Assembly (NCBI GenBank): GCA_944380855.1
Contig: CALWIW010000011.1
Location: 1-52,483 of the forward strand
Direction: 5' to 3'
Source: an uncultured Clostridia bacterium
GTDB taxonomy: Bacteria > Bacillota > Clostridia > Oscillospirales > Acutalibacteraceae
DNA: 52,483 nt
How positions within the stretch are numbered: position 1 is the stretch's first letter; the number at the start of each line of letters is the position of its first letter. Below the pieces are notes generated by a model that saw nothing but the letters and a program-made list of their open reading frames with translations, ran no database searches and was not told the origin of the DNA. Shown here one piece after another: positions 9,101-17,097 of the stretch. The translations under genes were made by a program, and so were the position numbers.

Positions 9101-9715
9101 GAATGCTTCAACTGCGTCCCAGTCGAGGAGCTCGCCGAGATCCTCATAATCCCATACAGCAATCTTCTGAATTTCGTGAGAAGTTCTGAAACCGTCGAAG
9201 AAGTGAAGGAATGGAACTCTGCCCTTGATTGCAGAAAGGTGAGCAACTGCTGCAAGGTCCATAATTTCTTGCGGGCTGTTTGAGCAAAGCATTGCATAAC
9301 CTGTCTGACGGCAAGCATAAATATCGGAATGGTCACCGAAAATAGAAAGTGCATGGCTTGTGAGAGCACGAGCTGAAACGTGGATAACGCTTGGGAGCAG
9401 CTCACCTGCCATTTTATACATATTCGGAATCATAAGAAGCAAGCCCTGAGAAGCTGTGTAAGTAGTTGTCAGAGCACCTGCTGTTAAAGAACCGTGAACA
9501 GCACCTGCAGCACCGCCTTCGGACTGCATCTCTGTTACCTGAACCTCTCTGCCGAAAAGATTTTTCTTTCCTGTTGCAGAGAACTTGTCTGTTTCGTCAG
9601 CCATAACGGATGACGGAGTGATAGGATAGATAGCAGCAACGTCTGTGAAGGCATATGATACATATGCGGCAGCATTGTTACCATCCATGGTCTTCATTTT
9701 TCTGGATATTGCCAT
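6146..9715 (-). CDS. nifJ: Pyruvate:ferredoxin (flavodoxin) oxidoreductase
   Basis: This 1189-residue single-chain PFOR oxidises pyruvate and CoA to acetyl-CoA and CO2, reducing ferredoxin in the cytoplasm of anaerobes. Domain order follows the family: the N-terminal transketolase-like pyrimidine domain (YPITPSSVMAD near residue 35), the TKC domain, a ferredoxin domain with CVQCNRCSFVCP (about 700) and CTGCGACAQVCP (about 750), the CAGCGETPY cluster-proximal segment (about 820), and the TPP site GGDGWAYDIGFGG (about 975). Length is typical. The ATG has AAGGAGGAAG upstream. The gene has its own promoter and is transcribed divergently from the CBS-domain gene. No clear terminator is seen between its stop codon and tnpV. 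Confidence 0.97.
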   Translation of the reverse strand: MAISRKMKTMDGNNAAAYVSYAFTDVAAIYPITPSSVMADETDKFSATGKKNLFGREVQVTEMQSEGGAAGAVHGSLTAGALTTTYTASQGLLLMIPNMYKMAGELLPSVIHVSARALTSHALSIFGDHSDIYACRQTGYAMLCSNSPQEIMDLAAVAHLSAIKGRVPFLHFFDGFRTSHEIQKIAVWDYEDLGELLDWDAVEAFRRRSLNPEHPVIRGTAQNDDIFFQAREACNKYYDAIPEVVVEYMNKINAKLGTDYKPFNYYGAEDAEHVIVAMGSVCDATEEVVDYLNAAGEKVGLLKVRLYRPFVADYLLSELPKTVKTISVLDRTKEPGSIGEPLYLDVLAAINGSDFANVKVFTGRYGLASKDTTPGDIVAVYRNAQSATPKKRFTIGIVDDVTNLSLPVVENPDTTPAGTRSCKFWGLGADGTVGANKNSIKIIGDHTDMYAQGYFAYDSKKSGGITVSHLRFGNQPIKSTYYISKADFVACHNPSYVDKYEMVEDLKEGGSFLLNCGWDVEELSQRLPGKMKKLIADKKINLYTIDGIAIGKEIGLGGRINTILQSAFFKIADIIPADEAKQYMKDAATKSYSKKGQAIVDMNHAAIERGMSDLKKVEVPADWANCVDDAAAYCAEGDRADVVKYVNTVLHPVNAYKGNKLPVSAFMDYVDGTFPQGSSAYEKRGIAVDVPEWNPENCVQCNRCSFVCPHAVIRPVPMTDEELAAAPENTKSAAMIGLKGLNFVMTVSTLDCTGCGACAQVCPGKKGNKALTMKPIDTQRAGQKLFDYGFKLDTKPEVLDKFAESTVKGSQFKQPLLEFSGACAGCGETPYAKLATQLFGDRMFIANATGCSSIWGGSAPATPYTVNKKGHGPAWHNSLFEDNAEFGLGMALGQKAIRNRLCEYVSKIEELVEDASVKEACSNYLATLGNSGESRIAADALIEKLESIKDCDCEAGQLAKKTLIDKDSLAKKSMWILGGDGWAYDIGFGGLDHVIASGENVNILVFDTEVYSNTGGQASKATPIGSVAQFAAAGKATKKKDLAAIAMSYGYVYVAQVAMGADYNQCIKAFTEAESYDGPSILICYAPCINHGIKGGMSIAQQEEKKAVDAGYWNCFRYDPRLADEGKNPFMLDSKAPTASYRDFIMGEVRYNALSRAFPDRAEKLFEKAEEYAEKKYEHLSKLAELDLG

Positions 9716-9803
9716 TGGAAACTTCCTCCTTAAAATAATACCTTTTTTCCAACCGGGTTAAGGTACATTTCATGTAAACTCTGATGCCCAGTGTTTCATT
9801 AAG

Positions 9804-9832
9804 ATAATAACACTTTTTTCCCCAATTGTAAA
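9804..9832 (-). promoter_or_regulatory. Promoter of nifJ
   Basis: TTTACA (9827-9832) and TATTAT (9804-9809) are spaced by exactly 17 bases on the minus strand. This gives a leader of about 80 bases before the nifJ start codon. Confidence 0.7.
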
Positions 9833-9852
9833 GTGAAAATAAAAATTATGGT

Positions 9853-9881
9853 TTGACATTTTATCAATTTTTCTGTAAAAT
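9853..9881 (+). promoter_or_regulatory. Promoter of the CBS-domain gene
   Basis: TTGACA (9853-9858) and TAAAAT (9876-9881) with a 17-base spacer face the plus strand, back to back with the nifJ promoter. Confidence 0.7.
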
Positions 9882-10004
9882 CTATTGTTAGAACAGTATA
9901 TTGCACTTAAGAGACTTTTATCTTAAAAAAGCCGGCAATTTCCCGTTCTTTCAAGGGATATTCTCCCAAATACACTTTATAACAAACCGAAAGGATGAAA
10001 GAAA

Positions 10005-10874
10005 ATGCCTGACGAATCGGGAGGCAACAATACACAAATCAAGAAAAACCCGGGCTTCTTTGACAAGTTTTTTAAAAATAAAAATCAGGAAGAAATGCAG
10101 CAGGAAGCCGAGGACGAGATACTTTCCCTTATTGAAGAGGGAAACGAAAAGGGAGTTATCAAAAACTCTACAAAGGACATAATTGAAAATATTTTTGACT
10201 TTGACGATTTGTCGGTGGGAGAAATTATGACTCACCGTACAGACATGGTGGCAATTTCAGACGACGCCTCACTTTCCGACGCAGTCAACACCGCTATATC
10301 AACCGGATATTCACGTATCCCTGTATATCACGAGGACATGGACAAAATAACCGGCGTCCTTTACGTGAAGGATTTGCTCCGTTATGTCTGCGGCGACGTA
10401 CCTAAGGATTTTAAAATATCAAACATAACCCGTGAGGTGCTTTATGTTCCAAAAACCAAAAAATGCTCTCTGCTTTTTGCCGAAATGACAAAGAAAAAGA
10501 TGCAGTTTGCCATAGTTGTGGACGAATACGGCGGCACCGACGGACTTATCACCCTTGAAGATCTTATCGAGGAAATTTTAGGAAATATTCAGGACGAGTT
10601 TGACCAGGAAAAAGAGGAGGTCAAAGAGATTTCCGACAACAAGTTTACCGTAGACGGCTCGCTCCCCTTGGACGAGGTTGAAGAGATTACCGGAGTTTCC
10701 ATTGATGATATTGAAACCGACAGCGAAACAATCGCAGGTCTTATTCTTGATAAAATAGGCAGAATACCGAAAAAGGGCGAACATCCCTCTATAATAGTAA
10801 ATGACCTTATGATAACTGTAGACAAAATCGAGGACAGGAGAATTTCCTCTGTTATCATAGAAAAACGTCAGTAA
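10005..10874 (+). CDS. CBS-domain protein of the CorC/HlyC family, soluble form
   Basis: This 289-residue protein has two CBS domains, roughly residues 65-125 (VGEIMTHRTDMVAI, SRIPVYHEDMDKITGVLYVK) and 130-190 (FAIVVDEYGGTDGLITLEDL), followed by the C-terminal CorC/HlyC domain (VDGSLPLDEVEEITGV). The integral-membrane CNNM/DUF21 domain of longer family members is missing, as in CorC. Such proteins bind adenine nucleotides and are linked to Mg or Co efflux and tolerance; the exact role here is not shown. An AAAGGA site precedes the ATG. It is a single-gene unit with its own promoter and a strong terminator. Confidence 0.85.
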   Translation: MPDESGGNNTQIKKNPGFFDKFFKNKNQEEMQQEAEDEILSLIEEGNEKGVIKNSTKDIIENIFDFDDLSVGEIMTHRTDMVAISDDASLSDAVNTAISTGYSRIPVYHEDMDKITGVLYVKDLLRYVCGDVPKDFKISNITREVLYVPKTKKCSLLFAEMTKKKMQFAIVVDEYGGTDGLITLEDLIEEILGNIQDEFDQEKEEVKEISDNKFTVDGSLPLDEVEEITGVSIDDIETDSETIAGLILDKIGRIPKKGEHPSIIVNDLMITVDKIEDRRISSVIIEKRQ

Positions 10875-10886
10875 TTTATAAAATTT

Positions 10887-10918
10887 CAGCGGCTTCAGTT
10901 TTTAAGCCGCTGTTTTTT
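10887..10918 (+). terminator. Intrinsic terminator after the CBS gene
   Basis: CAGCGGCTT pairs perfectly with AAGCCGCTG around an eight-base loop and is followed by six T residues. Confidence 0.9.
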
Positions 10919-10976
10919 GTTTATTTAACTGTCATAATATAAGCCGAATTTTATTGATATATAAACAAATTCATAA

Positions 10977-12515
10977 TTAAGAACGACGTTTTCTCGGTGA
11001 TGCTTCTGCTTCAGCATTTTTCTTTTTGGAAAAATAATTTATAACAAGCAACGCTGCGACCAAAAGAACCGCACAAACCAACAGGGAAACAATCCAGCTT
11101 TTTGTGATACCGGCAATTACATATCCTATTGCTGAAACAACAGCAACTACCATCGCATATTGAATCTGAGTTGAAACGTGGTTAATGTGGTTACACTGAG
11201 CTCCCGCCGAGGACATAATGGTGGTATCTGAAATAGGTGAAATATGGTCGCCGCAGACAGCTCCTGCCAAAACTGCTGAAACGGAAATAACCATCATAGT
11301 TTGGTCTGTGGAAGCAAACATTCCTATAACTATCGGAACAAGAATTGCAAAGGTTCCCCACGAGGTACCTGTTGAGAAGCCAAGGAAAATAGCTATTGCA
11401 AACATAATTACAGGAATAAACACGCTGGCTGAAGCGTTGTCCCCTACTGTAGTTTTAACAAAGTCGCTTATTGCAAGCTGGTCGCCCATTCCTTTAAGTG
11501 TCCACGCAAAAACAAGGATTGTGATTGCGGGAACCATAAGCTTAAAGCCCTCTACAAGACTTGACATAAAGTTTCCGAAACGGAGAACTCTTCTGGGCAG
11601 ATACAAAAATCCCATAAAAATTACGGTTACAATTCCGCCGAAAATAAGGCTCTTACTGGAATTGCAGTTTGCGAAAGCGTCAATAACATTTGTTGCTCCC
11701 GACAAAAATCCCGTATAAATCATAGCTCCTACCGCGGAAACTATAAGAACCAAGACAGGAAGAACAAGGTCAATAACTCTGCCCTTTGCACTGAGATTTT
11801 GGGGCTTTGATTCGGAAGTTTCAATATCGTCCCTGCCGCTGGTGAAAAGGTCGCCCTTAGCAGCATTTCTCTCATGTATTTTCATTTTGCCGAAATCAAT
11901 TCCGGTAACGGCTAAAAATACAACGGCGAAAATCGTAAGCAGTGCGTATAAATTAAAGGGGATTGTGTTTATAAAAAGCTGAAATCCCGACATTGAGCTG
12001 TCCTCAGGCACGTATGAATTTACAGCCGCCGCCCAGCTTGAAATCGGTGCAATAATGCACACGGGTGCCGCCGTCGAGTCAATTATGTATGCAAGCTTCG
12101 CACGGGAAATTTTGTTTTTATCCGTAACGGGACGCATAACAGAGCCTACCGTAAGGCAGTTAAAATAGTCGTCAACAAAAATAAGACAGCCAAGTCCCGT
12201 TGTGGCAAGCAAAGCTCCTCTTTTTGTTTTTATTCTTTGGCTTGCCCAGTCACCGTAGGCTTTCGAGCCTCCGGATTTTGTCATCAATGCTACAACCATT
12301 CCCAAAAGCACAAGGAAAATAGTTATATTAAGGTCTATACTGTTTGCCATTGTGGTGAACAGCGTATCAAAGGTTTCCCAAGGCTGAAAACCGGCAACAA
12401 ACAAAGCACCCAATAAAACTCCGGCAAAAAGAGAAACGTAAACCTCTTTTGTTATAAGTGCCAGGGTGATAGCAAGAAGAGGCGGCACAATTGACCACCA
12501 GGTTCCGATAAACAT
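10977..12515 (-). CDS. NhaC-family Na+/H+ antiporter
   Basis: This 512-residue polytopic inner-membrane protein has about eleven or twelve hydrophobic segments. The family segment FVDDYFNCLTVGSVMRP (about residues 115-131) and the repeated STAAPVCIIAPISSW and STGTSWGTFAILVP helices match the Na+/H+ antiporter family that contains NhaC. It would exchange sodium for protons; some relatives exchange other ion or organic acid pairs, so substrate is inferred only. The C terminus is short, basic and cytoplasmic (KKKNAEAEASPRKRRS). AGGAG precedes the ATG, and a TTGACT-TACTAT promoter lies upstream. It is not in an operon. Confidence 0.88.
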   Translation of the reverse strand: MFIGTWWSIVPPLLAITLALITKEVYVSLFAGVLLGALFVAGFQPWETFDTLFTTMANSIDLNITIFLVLLGMVVALMTKSGGSKAYGDWASQRIKTKRGALLATTGLGCLIFVDDYFNCLTVGSVMRPVTDKNKISRAKLAYIIDSTAAPVCIIAPISSWAAAVNSYVPEDSSMSGFQLFINTIPFNLYALLTIFAVVFLAVTGIDFGKMKIHERNAAKGDLFTSGRDDIETSESKPQNLSAKGRVIDLVLPVLVLIVSAVGAMIYTGFLSGATNVIDAFANCNSSKSLIFGGIVTVIFMGFLYLPRRVLRFGNFMSSLVEGFKLMVPAITILVFAWTLKGMGDQLAISDFVKTTVGDNASASVFIPVIMFAIAIFLGFSTGTSWGTFAILVPIVIGMFASTDQTMMVISVSAVLAGAVCGDHISPISDTTIMSSAGAQCNHINHVSTQIQYAMVVAVVSAIGYVIAGITKSWIVSLLVCAVLLVAALLVINYFSKKKNAEAEASPRKRRS

Positions 12516-12846
12516 TACTCCAACTCCTAACTTTTTTCAATTAATCATTTTGTTTTACAACAGATAATCATATAGTAAAATAATTTTAGCCAAAAGTCAA
12601 CAATTTTTATGTTTTGAAAATTTATTTTTTGTATTTTTTACATTAAATGTAAAATTTTTAATCATAAAAAATCGGACGTATAAATACCTTAAATAGCATT
12701 AAAACTATATCGATATAAAAAACAACATTTAATAGCTAAAAAAATAACACCAAACCATTAAATTTGCTGTTTATAAAATCTATTAAACACAATACAATTA
12801 TTATATTGACTTTTTATATAACATAGGTAACATAAGGAGTTTGAAA
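12516..12846. other. AT-rich intergenic region with a nhaC promoter and a half-terminator copy
   Basis: This 331-base stretch is very AT-rich. On the minus strand, TTGACT (12595-12600) and TACTAT (12572-12577) with a 17-base spacer form a plausible nhaC promoter. Near 12666 there is a copy of AAAAATCGGACGTATAAA, which is repeated at about 13024 as the left arm of the next terminator; here the matching right arm is missing. No reading frame with a ribosome binding site was found before the small gene at 12847. Confidence 0.5.
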
Positions 12847-12966
12847 ATGAAACGATATAAAAAATATTTCACTATCGGCACAAAAGAATGGAAAACCACC
12901 GTAAAGTACTGTTTAATAGCAGGTTTTGTCTTAGGACTGCTTTGCGGAACGGTTATTCTAAAATAA
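12847..12966 (+). CDS. Small 39-residue single-pass membrane protein
   Basis: This short frame begins MKRYKKYFTIGTKEWKTTVK and ends with one hydrophobic helix (YCLIAGFVLGLLCGTVILK). AAGGAG stands eight bases before the ATG, and a perfect intrinsic terminator follows the stop codon by 13 bases, so it looks like a real monocistronic gene. The basic N terminus followed by a membrane helix predicts a cytoplasmic-N anchor. No family is recognised and no function is proposed. It lies between two sodium-linked transporters on the opposite strand. It could be chance, but the combination of ribosome binding site and terminator argues against that. Confidence 0.6.
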   Translation: MKRYKKYFTIGTKEWKTTVKYCLIAGFVLGLLCGTVILK

Positions 12967-12979
12967 TTTCTAAATAACT

Positions 12980-13020
12980 AACCGCCTCAAACACAATTTG
13001 CTTGAGGCGGTTACCTTTTT
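12980..13020 (+). terminator. Terminator of the 39-residue gene
   Basis: AACCGCCTCAA pairs perfectly over 11 bases with TTGAGGCGGTT and is followed by a T tract. Confidence 0.85.
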
Positions 13021-13022
13021 GC

Positions 13023-13054
13023 AAAAAAATCGGACGTATAAAAATACGCCCGAT
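13023..13054 (-). terminator. Terminator of the NSS symporter gene
   Basis: On the minus strand AATCGGGCGTAT pairs with ATACGTCCGATT (one G-T pair) around a short loop, followed by a run of T. It lies just after the symporter stop codon. Confidence 0.75.
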
Positions 13055-13060
13055 TTAAAC

Positions 13061-14428
13061 TCAGCCTATACCGCCGTATACTATACCCAAAACAAAAACA
13101 AGTATAGTTATAGGAACATAAAAATATTTTCCCAGCCAGCCGAAAATCTTTTTAAGGGGCTTTTTTCTGCCTATATTAAGCTCTTTGACAATTTTATCAA
13201 GACCCAAAATATAGTAAATTGAAAAAGCTCCCAAAACCGCTCCGAACGGAACTACGATAATTGTGATGAAGTCCATCCAAGAACCAAGCTTTGCTTCCTC
13301 CTCTATAAATATGCCGATAGCAAAGGCAATCGCCGCACAGAAAGAAACAGCCACCTTTCTGTTCAGCTTCAGCTTATGCTGCCAGCTCTCCACAACTGCC
13401 TCAAACATATTTACTAGGGAAGTTATTCCCGCAAAAGCTACGGAAAGGAAAAACAACACGGCAAAAAGTCTGCCCATAGGCATTTGGTCAAATATTCCCG
13501 GAATTGTTATAAACATAAGAGGAGGTCCCGACTTAGGTTCAATTCCGAAAGCAAACACCGCCGGCATTATTGCCAATGCTGAAAGCATGGCGGCAACAGT
13601 ATCAAAAAACGCCGTCCTTACAGAGGCTTTTGTAATATCTTCTTTTTTGCTGAGATAAGAACCGTAAACAATCATGCCCGAGCCGGTGATGGAAAGGGAG
13701 AAAAATGCCTGACCCATTGCCATAACCCATGTGTCAACCTGCAAAAGCTTTGACCAGTCGGGAATAAACAAAAATTCATATCCTGAAGACGCTCCCGGAA
13801 GAAAAGCTACTCTCACGGCAATTATTGCAAACAAAACAAAAAATACAGGCATCATTATTTTGTTTACACGCTCTATGTACTTAACCGCTCCCAAAAGCAG
13901 TATAACCATTGTAACAATAATTACCGCAGCGTGCCACGGAACACTGCCGAACTCTCCCGTCGCCTGCGAAAAATATTCCGAGGTTTGTCCGCTTTCAAAA
14001 AGACTGCCTGTTACCGAGCCTGCCAAAAAACGCAGAACCCAGCCGATTATTACCGAATAGCCGATAGCTATTCCCAAAGAACCTAAAAGCGGTATCCAGC
14101 CCAAAACCTTGCCGAATTTTCCCAAATTGAATTTTTTGATATTTCTTTCAGACCAGCATTTCTCATATGAACCCAAAGTTCCGGTTCCTGAAAGTCTGCC
14201 GATTCCGAATTCTGCCGAAAGGCCCACATATCCGAAAAGGGCAATAAACAGGATATAAGGAATCAAAAACGCCGCTCCTCCGTATTGTCCCAAACGGTAG
14301 GGGAACATCCAAATATTTCCCAGTCCTACAGCAGAACCGACGCAGGCTATTATAAATCCTACGGAGCTTGAAAAGCTTCCGTTCTTATGACCAAGGGTAT
14401 GCCCTCCCTTGTTATTTTTCGCTGACAC
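13061..14428 (-). CDS. Sodium-dependent transporter of the NSS (SNF) family
   Basis: This 455-residue, roughly 11-helix membrane protein belongs to the neurotransmitter:sodium symporter family, which imports amino acids or amines with Na+. The N-terminal signature GSAVGLGNIWMFPYRLGQYG (about residues 31-50) contains the unwound helix 1 region that binds substrate and sodium. Further conserved segments are GQAFFSLSITGSGMIVYGSY (helix 6) and FAGITSLVNMFEAVVE (helix 8). The substrate cannot be told from sequence. The start is GTG, supported by GGGGGTG about six bases upstream. It is monocistronic, with a terminator just downstream. Confidence 0.9.
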   Translation of the reverse strand: MSAKNNKGGHTLGHKNGSFSSSVGFIIACVGSAVGLGNIWMFPYRLGQYGGAAFLIPYILFIALFGYVGLSAEFGIGRLSGTGTLGSYEKCWSERNIKKFNLGKFGKVLGWIPLLGSLGIAIGYSVIIGWVLRFLAGSVTGSLFESGQTSEYFSQATGEFGSVPWHAAVIIVTMVILLLGAVKYIERVNKIMMPVFFVLFAIIAVRVAFLPGASSGYEFLFIPDWSKLLQVDTWVMAMGQAFFSLSITGSGMIVYGSYLSKKEDITKASVRTAFFDTVAAMLSALAIMPAVFAFGIEPKSGPPLMFITIPGIFDQMPMGRLFAVLFFLSVAFAGITSLVNMFEAVVESWQHKLKLNRKVAVSFCAAIAFAIGIFIEEEAKLGSWMDFITIIVVPFGAVLGAFSIYYILGLDKIVKELNIGRKKPLKKIFGWLGKYFYVPITILVFVLGIVYGGIG

Positions 14429-14753
14429 AAAAGCACCCCCGTTTTTCTTATTGCAGAGTTTATTTTTTATAAAGCAAAAATCCTACAATATTTTTAACAG
14501 ATATAAAAAACAACCCGATTTAATGCTTCAACGATTTAAATTTTAACAATTTAACCTAACGAAAACCTATTATACTATACTCACCCTATTATTACAACCC
14601 TTTTTTGTATCCTGCCTTTACAGGCGGTGTATAAAAACATATTGCAAAGGCAGAGGGTGTGTGATATACTTTTAATAAGTATGTACATTGAAATAAATAA
14701 TGAAATAAAACCAAATGAGAGCGAGCCAATCCAAAGGAATAAACATAAAGTTT

Positions 14754-14999
14754 CGCCCGACCTGTAGTAATGTTAATTTTTCAAATTATCCTTTTTCAGA
14801 TCGGAACCAAAGGTCTCGCCAGCCTTGAAACGATGTTTATTTTTAAGCCGAAGCTTTGAAAGACGGATTTAAAAGGTTTAACCTGACCTGTGATGATGTT
14901 ATTTTTAAAAATAGCTTTTGTCAGGTCAGAACCAAAGGCTTCGCCCGCCTTGAAACGGTGTTTATTTCTAAACCGAAGCTTTGCAAGGCGGATATAAAA
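14754..14999 (+). repeat. Two tandem copies of a double-hairpin repeat in the asnB leader
   Basis: Two related units of about 120 bases follow each other. The second is best formed: TGACCTG (14884-14890) pairs with CAGGTCA (14922-14928), and CCGCCTTG (14945-14952) pairs with CAAGGCGG (14984-14991). The first is similar but degenerate. The same pattern recurs at 52269-52375, and one arm at 17022-17068. The rest of 14429-14753 is AT-rich and shows nothing else I can support. Confidence 0.7.
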
Positions 15000-15017
15000 A
15001 AGAAGGAGATAGAGTAT

Positions 15018-16856
15018 ATGTGCGGAATTTGCGGATTTACCGGTGAGGTTATTGACCGTGACAAAACCATACACAAAATGACAGAAATTATCACTCACAG
15101 AGGTCCTGACTCTGACGGATTTTATCTTGACGATAAGATTTCAATGGGCTTTCGCAGACTGAGCATTATAGACCTTGAAGCAGGAAGCCAGCCTATTTAC
15201 AACGAGAACAAAAGCCTTGTTCTCACATTTAACGGCGAAATTTACAACTACCGTGACCTTAGAAAAGAGCTTATAGAAGCAGGTCACGAATTTTATACAG
15301 AAACAGACAGCGAAACACTTATTCACGGCTTTGAAGAATGGGGTGTAGACCTTTTGAATAAGCTGAGAGGTATGTTTGGCTTTGCTATTTACAATAAAAA
15401 AGACGGCAGTGTGTTTATCGCAAGGGATTTCTTCGGAATCAAACCGATGCACTATACCTTGATTGACGGGGAACTGGTTTACGGCTCTGAAATTAAAAGT
15501 ATTCTCTGCCACCCTAAATTTGTTAAAAAATTCAATACAAGAGCCTTGGACACATATCTTTCCTTCCAGTATGCGGTTCCTCCGGAAACTTTCTTTGAGG
15601 GCGTTTACTGCCTGCTTCCGGGACACTATATGTGGTATAAGGACGGCAAAGTGGAAACCACAAGATATTTTGAGGCGAGATTTAATCCCGATGAAAGCAT
15701 GACAGAGGAAGAAGCCGTTGATAAAATTGAAAAGGTTTTTGAAAATTCCGTAAACGCCCATAAAATTGCCGATGTTGAGGTTGGCTGTTTTCTTTCAAGC
15801 GGCGTTGACTCAAGCTATGTTTCCACCTATTTTGCAGACCAGAAAACATTTACCGTAGGCTTTGACTTCGGACTTAAATACAATGAAATAAGCTGGGCTG
15901 AAAGACTCAGCGAAAAAATCGGCGTTGAACATCATACAAAAATTATCGGAAGCGAAGAATTTTGGGACGCAGTTCCGATAGTTCAGTACCATATGGACCA
16001 GCCTTTGGCTGACCCGTCATGTATTGCTCTTTACTTTGTTTCAAAGCTTGCTTCCGAATATGTAAAGGTAGTTCTCTCGGGAGAGGGTGCGGACGAGCTG
16101 TTCGGCGGATATACCGTTTATAATGACCCCCGTGTGTTCAAGGTATATCAAACCTTGGTCCCATACTGTGTAAGAAGAGGAATTTATAAGCTTGTTTCAA
16201 AGCTTCCCGACATTAAGGGCCGCGATTACCTTATGAGAGCCACCCACCCGTTAGAGGAAAGATTTATCGGCAACGCTTTTATGTACGACATGAAAGAAAA
16301 GCAAGAAATTTTGAAAGACCCCTCAATCGCTACACGTCCCCAGGATATTACAAAGAAATTTTATGACAGAGTTAAGGACTACGACGACGTTACAAAGATG
16401 CAGTACCTTGACATAAATCTGTGGATGGTGGGAGATATTCTTCTTAAAGCAGACAGAATGAGCATGGCAAACTCTTTGGAGCTTAGAGTTCCTTTCCTTG
16501 ATAAGGAAGTGTTTAAGGTTGCCTCGACACTTCCTACAAAACTCAGAGTAAACAAGCACAACACAAAATATGCCATGAGAAAAGCCGCACAGCGTCATAT
16601 GCCCACGGAAACAGCAGAAAAGGAAAAGCTTGGTTTCCCTGTTCCCACAAGAGTATGGCTTCGTGACGAGAAATACTATAAAGTGGTTAAAGATATGTTC
16701 CAAAGCGATGTTTCAAAGAAATTCTTTAAGCCGGAACAGCTTATAGCATGGCTTGACGAGCATTTCAGCGGCAAAGAAGATAACAGCCGTAAGGTTTGGA
16801 CAATCTATGTTTTCCTTGTATGGTATAAAATTTATTTCGGCGAGGACGAGAATTGA
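15018..16856 (+). CDS. asnB: Asparagine synthase (glutamine-hydrolysing)
   Basis: This 612-residue AsnB makes asparagine from aspartate, ATP and glutamine. The start MCGICGFTG places the glutaminase nucleophile at Cys2, exposed once Met is removed. An N-terminal class II amidotransferase domain (THRGPDSDG, NGEIYNYRDLR) is followed by the synthetase domain with the pyrophosphate loop LSSGVDSSYV and VVLSGEGADELFGGY. Although the frame is open upstream to 14856, the start must be at 15018 because the Cys must follow Met and an AAGGAG site precedes this ATG. The open upstream frame is repeat sequence. Synthetase-domain length is usual. The gene stands alone. Confidence 0.97.
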   Translation: MCGICGFTGEVIDRDKTIHKMTEIITHRGPDSDGFYLDDKISMGFRRLSIIDLEAGSQPIYNENKSLVLTFNGEIYNYRDLRKELIEAGHEFYTETDSETLIHGFEEWGVDLLNKLRGMFGFAIYNKKDGSVFIARDFFGIKPMHYTLIDGELVYGSEIKSILCHPKFVKKFNTRALDTYLSFQYAVPPETFFEGVYCLLPGHYMWYKDGKVETTRYFEARFNPDESMTEEEAVDKIEKVFENSVNAHKIADVEVGCFLSSGVDSSYVSTYFADQKTFTVGFDFGLKYNEISWAERLSEKIGVEHHTKIIGSEEFWDAVPIVQYHMDQPLADPSCIALYFVSKLASEYVKVVLSGEGADELFGGYTVYNDPRVFKVYQTLVPYCVRRGIYKLVSKLPDIKGRDYLMRATHPLEERFIGNAFMYDMKEKQEILKDPSIATRPQDITKKFYDRVKDYDDVTKMQYLDINLWMVGDILLKADRMSMANSLELRVPFLDKEVFKVASTLPTKLRVNKHNTKYAMRKAAQRHMPTETAEKEKLGFPVPTRVWLRDEKYYKVVKDMFQSDVSKKFFKPEQLIAWLDEHFSGKEDNSRKVWTIYVFLVWYKIYFGEDEN

Positions 16857-16899
16857 TTGTTGTAATACACGATTTAAAAAAGTGAAAATTGTTTTGTTA

Positions 16900-17075
16900 T
16901 GCAGTGTTACAGAGCGAATATGCAATCCGCCCCTACGCAGTGTATTGCAAAAAATAAATTGAAAAATAAATGAAGTTTATTTAAAGCAAACCATTCCTAA
17001 GGAATAAGGAGAAGGTTTCGCCCGACGGTAAACGGAAGCTAATTTTCAGATTATCCTATCCCCGTCGGTTATAAA
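16900..17075 (+). repeat. Intergenic repeat remnants before the Nudix gene
   Basis: CCGACGG (17022-17028) pairs with CCGTCGG (17062-17068). The flanks (TTTCGCCC before it, ATTATCCT in the loop) match the first hairpin of the double-hairpin repeats at 14754 and 52253. A palindrome-poor stretch near 16900-16950 (GCAATCCGCCCCTAC) resembles another common intergenic repeat type but is seen once here. Confidence 0.5.
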
Positions 17076-17097
17076 AAATAAAAGGAGGTAATAGAAG

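Noticed and set aside
14856-15017. N-terminal extension of asparagine synthetase
   Set aside because: The nucleophile must be Cys2 after Met. The extension is repeat DNA, and a good ribosome binding site precedes the inner ATG.
14429-15017. T-box leader for asnB
   Set aside because: No AGGGTGGNACCGCG-like antiterminator word or specifier stem is found; only the double-hairpin repeats are seen.
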